From NCBI GenBank assembly GCA_964654015.1, contig CAZZHQ010000136.1, forward strand, positions 1 to 6,321: a stretch of 6,321 nucleotides of DNA, in the 5' to 3' direction. This document shows positions 1-5,470 of this stretch, piece after piece (position 1 is the first letter of the stretch; each line of letters opens with the position of its first letter). Below the pieces are notes generated by a model. The model was not told the DNA's origin. It saw only the letters and a list, made by a program, of their open reading frames with translations, and searched no databases. Position numbers and translations under genes: made by a program. This DNA comes from JAUUZT01 sp964654015. GTDB taxonomy: Bacteria; Chloroflexota; Dehalococcoidia; GIF9; AB-539-J10.

Positions 1-73
1 AAACTTTAGCCCCGGCTTCTCCCTCTTTGAGGACATTGATGATCTGTTCTTCGGTATACTGCCTTGCTTTCAA
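1..73 (-). CDS. IS3-family transposase OrfA, N-terminal fragment (runs off left edge)
   Basis: Reading the minus strand from a TTG codon at 73 gives 24 codons that run off the window. They begin MKARQYTEEQII and continue with NVLKEGEAG. This matches the start of IS3/IS911-type OrfA proteins (HTH_Tnp_1, typically R-x-(F/Y)-(T/S)-x-E-Q-I-I-x-x-L-K-E-x-E-A-G), where it forms the first helices of the helix-turn-helix that binds the IS ends. An in-frame TAG lies six codons upstream, so the TTG is the only usable start I see, and a G-rich stretch (AGGGGTGGG) just before it can serve as ribosome binding site. In IS3 elements OrfB, the DDE integrase-like part, follows by programmed frameshift; it would lie outside the window. 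The gene is on the same strand as the polysaccharide genes. Family identity is fairly sure; whether the element is intact cannot be seen. Confidence 0.8.
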   Translation of the reverse strand, partial: MKARQYTEEQIINVLKEGEAGAKV

Positions 74-115
74 TTGAGCCCACCCCTGCTATTTTATTTA
101 TTCGAGGACTCTAAG

Positions 116-149
116 ACAAGGTGCTGCGGTTTTACGGGATAACGTCACA
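116..149 (-). repeat. Candidate left end of the IS3-family element, with an imperfect inverted repeat
   Basis: On the minus strand the sequence starting TGTGACGTTATCCCGTAAAA lies 76 bases before the OrfA start. It begins with TG, as IS3-family ends do, and sits at a suitable distance from OrfA. The flanking bases GTGCTG (154 to 149) and CAGCAC (126 to 121) form a six-base inverted repeat around it, which makes the exact border uncertain. The matching right end and the target duplication are outside the window, so this is only a candidate. Confidence 0.22.
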
Positions 150-218
150 GCACTACCTGTAGCGCAAGCAATTCCTGCCCCATAGCCCTAAGATTTATCA
201 TTTATCTTGTCTCGCGTT

Positions 219-1580
219 TCAGTTAGGGGCTGATTCCTCATTAATCTTCGATATAATAAATCTATATTTCCCTGCTTTAGTTAAAGGTATCTCGTCTACA
301 AACTCAGTTTCAATAAGAATTTCAGCACCAACATGTGATTTAATGATACTCAAGAAGTGATTAGTATCTTGCTCAGTGTAACCCTCACATTTAACCACCT
401 TGATGAGCAGTTCATTGCCAGCTTTCTGTATTACCTGATATTGCTTTATAAGACAGCCCTTGAACACAAGCGTAAGTGCCGGCCCTGATAATGTTATCCC
501 ATTATCAAAGGTTATCACATCCGTGGTTCTTCCCTCTAGCGATTTCATTAGAGGTAGGCCTCGGCCACAGGGGCACTGGTCCCCAGATAATGTTCCTCTA
601 TCACCCACGGCATACCTGATAAAGGGCATTGTGTAATTATTAAGATCGGTGGCTAAAATCTCACCAGAGCAGCCTACAGGCACTAGCTTCTTATCTTCAT
701 CAACAAATTCCATAATGACCTTCTCCGTAGAGATATGATAGCCCATGTGTTCCGGGCATTCCATAGCCTGAATGCCTCCATCGTAGCAGCCATATTGGTC
801 AAATACGGCACAACCAAATTGCCTCTGAATGGCCGCTCTATATTGTGGTAATAGCATTTCGGCAGTGGTAAACACGGCTTCAGGTCTTATGTTATCAATG
901 CCTTCCTGTTCAAGGTATTTGGCAAAAGTGAAAAGCGCCGATGGGTAGCCACGTAAGAATTTTGGTTTGTAGACGGCAATTTCCTTGGCATACCTATCCA
1001 TTCTTTTTTTATCCATATGGACAACAGAAAAGGGGCGGTTGTTTTCAACAATCCAGCGAAGGCGGTTTATTAGCGAAGGTGGTTTATCCGGGACGAGTGA
1101 GGAACCGGCTAGAGTAGCCCTTTTGTCCCCCAGTCTGTAGCCAGCCCACTCCCAACTCCTGAACATACCAGCCCAATTCACAGAGTTTACCTTCCTATCT
1201 AAATAGTATTGGAGAGGTTCGCCCGTAGAGCCGCTCGTGGCGGTTAAAAAAGGCTTACATTTGCTAACGCCTGTAGCTATCATTTCCTTGAAGTTCTGAC
1301 GTATAATATCCTTGGTGAGTATGGGAAGCTTGGTCAAGTCATCTACCGTTTGAATATCACGCCAAGTCATGCCTATCTCTTCAAATATGCGACGATAATA
1401 TGGAACATTTTGGTAAGCATGTTTAATTAAAGCCCGGAGTTTTTCATTCTGAAGCTCTCGAAGCTGCTCTTGATCCCACCATTGTGTCCTCGCAAATTCA
1501 TTGAGGTACTTCAGCATCTTGGTGCCTAGGAAAACTTCAGCCAAGGGATAAATAATATGCCTTGCCATCAAGTAATACAT
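219..1580 (-). CDS. CapK/PaaK-like adenylate-forming enzyme (phenylacetate-CoA ligase family)
   Basis: The 453-residue product belongs to the family of phenylacetate-CoA ligase (PaaK) and coenzyme F390 synthetase, in the branch (CapK-like) common in capsule and exopolysaccharide loci. These enzymes activate a carboxylate with ATP to an acyl-adenylate. Visible signatures are the phosphate-binding loop TSGSTGEP (115-122), DQYG (261-264), MPFIRYAVGDRG (318-329), the cysteine pair CPCGR (336-340), the hinge-like GRTTDVI (350-356) and a C-terminal PLTKAGKYR (432-440) containing candidate catalytic lysines. The length is usual for the family. No signal peptide or membrane segment is evident, so it is probably cytoplasmic. 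The ATG is 4 bases after the epimerase stop, with GAGAG 8 bases before it, so it is probably co-transcribed and translationally coupled. The substrate is unknown; a role in acylating a sugar or lipid of the polymer is inference from context. Confidence 0.88.
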   Translation of the reverse strand: MYYLMARHIIYPLAEVFLGTKMLKYLNEFARTQWWDQEQLRELQNEKLRALIKHAYQNVPYYRRIFEEIGMTWRDIQTVDDLTKLPILTKDIIRQNFKEMIATGVSKCKPFLTATSGSTGEPLQYYLDRKVNSVNWAGMFRSWEWAGYRLGDKRATLAGSSLVPDKPPSLINRLRWIVENNRPFSVVHMDKKRMDRYAKEIAVYKPKFLRGYPSALFTFAKYLEQEGIDNIRPEAVFTTAEMLLPQYRAAIQRQFGCAVFDQYGCYDGGIQAMECPEHMGYHISTEKVIMEFVDEDKKLVPVGCSGEILATDLNNYTMPFIRYAVGDRGTLSGDQCPCGRGLPLMKSLEGRTTDVITFDNGITLSGPALTLVFKGCLIKQYQVIQKAGNELLIKVVKCEGYTEQDTNHFLSIIKSHVGAEILIETEFVDEIPLTKAGKYRFIISKINEESAPN

Positions 1581-1584
1581 TGTC

Positions 1585-2644
1585 TTATCTCTCGTCCTTT
1601 ATCGCTTCTGCGATTTTATTACAAGCATCCTGCCCAAATATGTTTCTTTGTTCTCTACAAGGTTCGAATTCTTTCGCCATCTTAATAATTGTTTTTTTAT
1701 CTATGCCTACCAAAACATTCCACCCATCTTCCACTGTCTCGATCCACTCGGTATTTTCCCGTAGCGTGATACACGGCACCTTCAGTATATACGCCTCCTT
1801 CTGGATGCCACCGGAGTCTGTTAAAACTTTCTTCGAATGACCTAGGAGCTTCAAGAATTCAAAATAACCGAGGGGTTCTATCAGCTTGACTTTGTCTTTT
1901 AATTTATCATATAAGCCATGCTGTTTTAAAAACTTCGCTGTTCTGGGATGAAGTGGAAATACCACCTTTCCATCGATTTCACAAAGTGCATCCACAATAT
2001 TTTCCAGGTTGCAGCTATTATCCGTATTACTTGCCCTATGTATAGTTGCTACCAAGTATTGCTTGCTCTCGAGATTGAGACTGTTTAATATCCCTGTCTG
2101 CTCAGCTATTTCTCTATTGCGCGATAAAGTATCAACCATAACGTCGCCAGTTATATAAACCCCTTCAATTATTCCTTCCCTTCTCAAATTATCCACCGCA
2201 GAGGGCGTAGGACAAAATAACATGTCAGCGCAGTGATCGGTTAATACACGATTGATTTCTTCAGGCATCAATTTATCAAAGCTTCTTAATTCAGCCTCGA
2301 TATGCCCAATTTTTATTTTTAGTTTGGGCAGCAAATAGAGCACCGGCAAGTGTAGAATTAGTATCCCCATAAACTAGGACTAAATCAGGTTTCTCGAATA
2401 TCAGAACCTCTTCAATCTTTCCGAGCATTTCCCCGGTTTGGACGCCGTGTGTTCCCGAGCCTACACCCAGATGGTAGTCTGGGTGTGGTATTCCCAGTTC
2501 GTTGAAAAATACCTTGTCCATATTATAATCGTAGTGCTGCCCGGTATGGATTATAATCTCCCTGTGTGATTTCCGCAGTTCCCTTGAAAGCGGAGCCAAT
2601 TTAATAAACTGTGGCCTGACCCCGATTACCGATATTATTTTCAC
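1585..2644 (-). pseudogene. wecB: UDP-N-acetylglucosamine 2-epimerase (non-hydrolysing), interrupted by a one-base frameshift
   Basis: Non-hydrolysing epimerases interconvert UDP-GlcNAc and UDP-ManNAc, a precursor for surface polymers. The gene is in two overlapping frames. From a GTG at 2644 the N-terminal half reads VIGVRPQFIKLAPL, HTGQHYD and VYGDTNSTLAGALFAA, then leaves frame and meets a TGA. The rest, in the next frame, reads KLKIKIGHIEA, MPEEINR, TIHRASN, PLHPRT, LTDSGGIQKEA and ends at a TAA at 1585. Removing one base from the CCC run (minus strand of 2326-2328) joins the halves into a 352-residue protein of nearly normal family length. Residues equivalent to E. coli WecB Asp95, Glu117, Glu131 and His213 are present (about 94, 116, 129 and 202). 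The usual EAGLRS motif reads EAELRS. The GTG is 2 bases after the DUF354 stop. The break may be a sequencing error, a recent mutation, or, less likely, recoding. The family call is firm; functional status is uncertain. Confidence 0.9.
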
Positions 2645-2646
2645 GA

Positions 2647-3714
2647 TTAAGTGCTTCTCTCGATGTATTTTTTAAAACTTTCAGGGTAGTCCTCAATAAA
2701 ATCTACCATAAACGAGGTGACATCAATCTTATCTGCTAGCAGCTTTTGACGTTTCTTTGCCCACTGCTCCTTCAAATCTGGCTGATGAAGAAGTTCCAAG
2801 GCCCTTTGTATCGCCTTATCCGGCTCCCGGTAACAGTAAATCAGGCCGTACTTCTGCTCCAACTCAATGAAATTGCTCATGTCATCAGGTCCCACGAAGG
2901 AGTTACAGCGGATAGCAGGGGTTCCAAGTATACCAGCTTCAGTGGTCATCGTCTGCGAGTCACCAAGAAGCAGAGTTGCATAATAAATCAGGTCATGAAT
3001 TTTCTCCGGTGAAGTCGTTATTCGATATTCCTCAAACTCATCCGGCAAAGGATGCTCCGATGTGATAAGTACCCTGGCATGCTTACTAAGCTCATTTACC
3101 AGCTTCCTCTTTATTGCCAGGGTGAAGCCATATTGCCCAATATCATGACTGGCTTGCCAGGCAATAAAACGTATGATAACGAACTTTTCATGCTTCTTTA
3201 ATCCAAGTTCTTCCATCACAAAAGCGTCCGGTTTGAAGTGGTTGGGATGGAGATAGGCCAGTTCCTTATAGCCATTGAACCGAACATGTTTTTTTCCAAG
3301 GTCTATTTTATAGCAAGCCGGGGTCAAAACGACGGTAGTAAATGGAAAGGTAATGCAATTGGCGAACTTTGCACTTTCGGAGTCAGTAAATACGACGGAA
3401 GGTTTCCTTAATAGCTTGCCCACATGTGCAATTGCCGTACCTCCAATCCCCAGTAATATATCAGGTTTGGTTTTCTTGATTAGCTTATAAAGATCGTATT
3501 CATATTTAATCTGTGAATATCCTATGCCAGTTAACCCATGGTATCTTTTTCCTACAATACGATATCTAATGTTGTAGGCATTTAGTAGCATTTGCACAAT
3601 GCCGATATACCACGCCACTACTATCACCTGATGCCCATCTTTTTCAAGCTGGCGGATAAAATACTTAAAGAAGTGGACATGCGCGGGATGCCCGATATTT
3701 ATTAATATTTTCAT
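2647..3714 (-). CDS. DUF354 family protein (GT-B-like fold, polysaccharide-locus type)
   Basis: The 355-residue product matches DUF354 (PF04007), a family of unproven function with a GT-B-like fold related to UDP-GlcNAc 2-epimerases and MurG-type glycosyltransferases. It is often encoded beside nucleotide-sugar genes in bacteria and archaea. Features seen are an N-terminal beta strand and glycine/histidine loop NIGHPAHVHFF (6-16), LLGIGGTAIAHVGK (87-100), PSVVFTDSESAKF (105-117), and a C-terminal nucleotide-sugar-binding-like segment GDSQTMTTEAGILGTPAIR (251-269). Length is normal and no signal peptide or membrane helix is evident. The ATG start has only a weak upstream site (AGGA, about 11 bases away). 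It lies directly before the epimerase with a 2-base gap, so the two are likely co-expressed. It may be a glycosyltransferase or act on a UDP-sugar, but this is not shown by the sequence. Confidence 0.88.
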   Translation of the reverse strand: MKILINIGHPAHVHFFKYFIRQLEKDGHQVIVVAWYIGIVQMLLNAYNIRYRIVGKRYHGLTGIGYSQIKYEYDLYKLIKKTKPDILLGIGGTAIAHVGKLLRKPSVVFTDSESAKFANCITFPFTTVVLTPACYKIDLGKKHVRFNGYKELAYLHPNHFKPDAFVMEELGLKKHEKFVIIRFIAWQASHDIGQYGFTLAIKRKLVNELSKHARVLITSEHPLPDEFEEYRITTSPEKIHDLIYYATLLLGDSQTMTTEAGILGTPAIRCNSFVGPDDMSNFIELEQKYGLIYCYREPDKAIQRALELLHQPDLKEQWAKKRQKLLADKIDVTSFMVDFIEDYPESFKKYIERST

Positions 3715-3736
3715 TTACAAATAGTCCTGGTTATCA

Positions 3737-3820
3737 CTACGCCCGTAAAAATGGCCATTCATTTCCGAATTGACTTACTCTTTCCCTAAAAACGCCTGGG
3801 CTTAATTTATAGACGGCCAT
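3737..3820 (-). CDS. Possible small ORF or gene remnant (27 codons), unidentified
   Basis: In the gap between the second MaoC gene and the DUF354 gene, an ATG at 3820 opens 27 codons ending in TAG. The product starts MAVYKLSPGVFRE and ends NEWPFLRA. The frame stays open seven codons further upstream, to a TAA. Composition looks protein-like (mixed aromatic, Gly/Pro and charged residues), unlike the AT-rich spacer before it. AGAG sits 7 bases before the ATG, a weak ribosome binding site. I do not recognise a family. It could be a small protein, the decayed end of a lost gene, or chance. Confidence 0.25.
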   Translation of the reverse strand: MAVYKLSPGVFRERVSQFGNEWPFLRA

Positions 3821-3848
3821 CAGTTCACTCTTTGCTATTATTTATTTA

Positions 3849-3864
3849 AAGGCGGCGATGCCTT
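3849..3864 (-). terminator. Weak hairpin after the MaoC pair, possible terminator
   Basis: On the minus strand AAGGC-ATCGCC-GCCTT forms a five-base-pair stem with a six-base loop, 21 bases after the stop of the second MaoC gene. It is followed by TTTAAATAAAT rather than a true U run. If functional it would separate the MaoC pair from the DUF354-epimerase-CapK group. The stem is short, so this is tentative. Confidence 0.3.
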
Positions 3865-3885
3865 AGTCACAAACTAGACCACATG

Positions 3886-4320
3886 TCATCTTAGCACCCC
3901 AGTTGCAGTTCCCGTGACCACCTTGTTACTATGCTGATTTTCACACCATACTTCCATTTCAAGTCTGGTTCCAGACTTCTCGGTAAAGCATGATTTAACA
4001 ACTGCCTTGGGCAATAGGGTATCACCGGGCCGCACAAACGTAATGAACTTTAGATTCATTTTCCCTTCCGTGAGCCAGCTCTCTCCAAATAGATTAATCA
4101 TTTGCTCTACCAGGTAGCCCTCCCACATAGGTCCGGATGCTACTCGCCCTGGTAGACCGCAGTTCATGGCAAACTCATCGTCTGTATGAATATTCTTCTG
4201 TGGCCAGTTCGGGCCCTTAGGGAATCCTCCTGAGAATTTATTCATCCTCTCTTGTGTAACTGTTTTGAGTTTGCCAGTGAAATCAGTGCCTGCTTGTGTA
4301 TCTTTATTGATAAGTGCCAT
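3886..4320 (-). CDS. MaoC-like hotdog-fold protein, hydratase-type subunit (second of a pair)
   Basis: The 144-residue product has the hotdog core of MaoC/(R)-specific enoyl-CoA hydratases. Motifs are NIHTDDEFAMNCGLPGRVASG (about 43-63, with the conserved His at 45), the long helix WEGYLVEQMINLFG (66-79), and the strand FITFVRPGDTL (92-102). In typical members the catalytic motif is D-x-N-P-(I/V)-H; here the aligned residues are P-Q-K-N-I-H (40-45), so the Asp and Asn are missing while the His remains. The frame is open upstream to 4428, but that part overlaps the previous gene. The ATG at 4320 is chosen because GGAGGG lies 7 bases before it and it follows the previous stop by 4 bases. It is probably the partner of the preceding hotdog protein in a heterodimer, as in HadAB-type dehydratases; the complex and substrate are inferred. 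Confidence 0.85.
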   Translation of the reverse strand: MALINKDTQAGTDFTGKLKTVTQERMNKFSGGFPKGPNWPQKNIHTDDEFAMNCGLPGRVASGPMWEGYLVEQMINLFGESWLTEGKMNLKFITFVRPGDTLLPKAVVKSCFTEKSGTRLEMEVWCENQHSNKVVTGTATGVLR

Positions 4321-4324
4321 CTTG

Positions 4325-4756
4325 TTACCCTCCACCAGATATGTAAGTGTATGTTGTCTTTCTACGCAGAATTTCCACACCGTCTTCATCAACAATCTTT
4401 GCCTCATCCACCTGATATGGCCTTCCATGCCTCTGGTAAAGATCCAGGACTTTCCAATATGATGTAAGTTTTTTACCTACCCTCGCAAGATTTAAATATT
4501 GAACATCCCCCTTTACGTAGATACAAGTGACGCCAGGAGGCAGATAAAATGATGGGCTTCTGGTGACGCTGTTGTGGTGAATTAATAGGCTTGCGTGCAC
4601 TATTGGCGGTCCAAGATCAGTACCTTCAAAATACCTTGGATTATCATCTTCGACCGCTTCGCAATACTGTCGATTAAATTCCGGTGTAACTAGAAATTCA
4701 TATGGCGCGAATTCCTCACCTGGTCCAATCCGGTCGGCACTTTTTTTCTGTATCAT
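4325..4756 (-). CDS. MaoC-like dehydratase, N-terminal-type (FAS1-like dehydratase) subunit (first of a pair)
   Basis: The 143-residue product resembles MaoC_dehydrat_N (PF13452), the non-catalytic half of two-part hydratases such as HadAB or fused MaoC proteins. It shows an N-terminal strand GEEFAPYEFLVTPE (13-26), AVEDDNPRYFE (34-44), a helix around HASLLIHHN (54-62), and VKGDVQYLNLARVGKKL (81-97), matching the strand before the usual ...R..V..G..L. The D-x-N-P part of the hydratase motif is present (D37, N39, P40) but the His is replaced by Tyr42, as is common in this half. TTG 4777 and ATG 4762 are also in frame, but GGAGGT at 4763-4768 is 6 bases before the ATG at 4756, which fixes that start. 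It is likely translationally coupled to the next hotdog gene. Acting on enoyl-CoA or enoyl-ACP is family knowledge; the real substrate is unknown. Confidence 0.83.
   Translation of the reverse strand: MIQKKSADRIGPGEEFAPYEFLVTPEFNRQYCEAVEDDNPRYFEGTDLGPPIVHASLLIHHNSVTRSPSFYLPPGVTCIYVKGDVQYLNLARVGKKLTSYWKVLDLYQRHGRPYQVDEAKIVDEDGVEILRRKTTYTYISGGG
4328..4333 (-). promoter_or_regulatory. Ribosome binding site GGAGGG deciding the second MaoC start
   Basis: GGAGGG lies 7 bases before the ATG at 4320 and is embedded in the last codons of the upstream hotdog gene. It rules out the longer reading from 4428 and supports coupled translation of the pair. Confidence 0.8.
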
Positions 4757-4762
4757 CCACAT

Positions 4763-4768
4763 ACCTCC
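4763..4768 (-). promoter_or_regulatory. Ribosome binding site GGAGGT deciding the first MaoC start
   Basis: GGAGGT is followed by ATGTGG and then ATG. The first ATG directly abuts the site and is too close; the second, at 4756, has an ideal 6-base spacer. The upstream TTG at 4777 would place this site inside the gene. Confidence 0.82.
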
Positions 4769-4831
4769 ATTAATCAACCATTCACCATTTTAATTCTTAA
4801 ATGAGTGCTAATGGTTAGCTTTTACCACCTG

Positions 4832-5410
4832 TTATTTGTTCTTGCCCCCAGACAACACAATCTTAAAATCTTTAATCACGGATGCAGGATTGCCCGCTAC
4901 CAGCGTGTATGGTTCTACATCATGCCTGACAACTGAGCCTGCACCTATGAAGGCACCGTCTCCTATGATCACACCGGGGAAAATGATAGCGTTTGCTCCA
5001 ATTGATACATGATTCCCTATCTTCACTGGCTTTATTGTATAGGGCAAATCGTGTACATGATCCCCTACACTGTACCCTCTCAGGTCTCTTTGATGCGTCA
5101 GCAACACAGTACCGGTAACGATCCCGCAACCTTCTCCAACCGAGATTAGCTCTGGCCATACCGAATCAAAGTAAACATCATTCAATATATCTGTCCCCTT
5201 ACCTATTTTAACTCCCATCTGCCTATATAGGATTACCCTCAGCCCAGGGACAGGGCAATGGCGGGCCAGTAAATCCATCACCTTAATCCAAGCATAATGG
5301 CAGACATATAACACATTCCCACTTGCTCCGCTGTATCCTTTGGCTTTAGCCCTCTCCGGGATATGCCTTAGCTTCTTTTTAAGGATCGACGGCTCTCTGG
5401 TATCATTCAT
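4832..5410 (-). CDS. Hexapeptide-repeat acyltransferase (left-handed beta-helix)
   Basis: The product (192 residues from this start) is a left-handed parallel beta-helix acyltransferase of the WcaF/maltose acetyltransferase-like type, which moves an acetyl or other acyl group from a CoA thioester to a sugar hydroxyl or amine. The N-terminal helical region is followed by imperfect hexapeptide repeats in two blocks, roughly 67-106 and 129-161 (for example VKIGNHVSIGANAIIFPGVI, GDGAFIGAGSVV), and the usual cap LVAGNPASVI (170-179). His106 in VLLTHQRD is the likely catalytic histidine by analogy. Start choice is uncertain. A GTG at 5431 gives 199 residues but has no clear ribosome binding site, whereas GGAGGT (5424-5429) precedes the ATG at 5410 with a rather long 13-base spacer. 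It follows the deacetylase by about 40-60 bases. The acceptor is probably a polymer sugar, by context. Confidence 0.87.
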   Translation of the reverse strand: MNDTREPSILKKKLRHIPERAKAKGYSGASGNVLYVCHYAWIKVMDLLARHCPVPGLRVILYRQMGVKIGKGTDILNDVYFDSVWPELISVGEGCGIVTGTVLLTHQRDLRGYSVGDHVHDLPYTIKPVKIGNHVSIGANAIIFPGVIIGDGAFIGAGSVVRHDVEPYTLVAGNPASVIKDFKIVLSGGKNK

Positions 5411-5470
5411 TTGTGCGAACTTGACCTCCACGTGATCAGAAATAACCCATTTTCAGACAATTATCTACTA

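Noticed and set aside
121..154. Inverted repeat GTGCTG/CAGCAC as a transcription terminator for the operon
   Set aside because: Six-base stem extended only by a wobble pair, a long loop of about 21 bases and no U run; an IS-end structure is at least as likely.
158..196. Minus-strand 12-codon ORF starting ATGGGGCAG between the CapK-like gene and the IS
   Set aside because: Too short, no ribosome site and no recognisable product; it ends within the candidate IS border.
1562..1840. Plus-strand open frame of 92 codons
   Set aside because: It lies antisense to the start of the CapK-like gene and the well-conserved C-terminal part of the epimerase, and shows no recognisable family.
2746..3012. 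Plus-strand open frame of 88 codons
   Set aside because: Antisense shadow of the DUF354 gene with no domain features.
4321..4428. Upstream extension of the second MaoC gene (36 extra codons)
   Set aside because: It overlaps the coding end of the first MaoC gene, and a strong GGAGGG points to the ATG at 4320.
4252..4467. Two overlapping plus-strand open frames
   Set aside because: Antisense to the two MaoC genes, whose motifs and ribosome sites are convincing.
4757..4831. Possible promoter or terminator between the acyltransferase and the first MaoC gene
   Set aside because: Only tiny hairpins (GCTA/TAGC, CATTT/AAATG) and no convincing -35/-10 pair are visible.
4920..5159. Minus-strand open frame of 79 codons in another frame
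   Set aside because: Arginine-rich shadow inside the hexapeptide acyltransferase.
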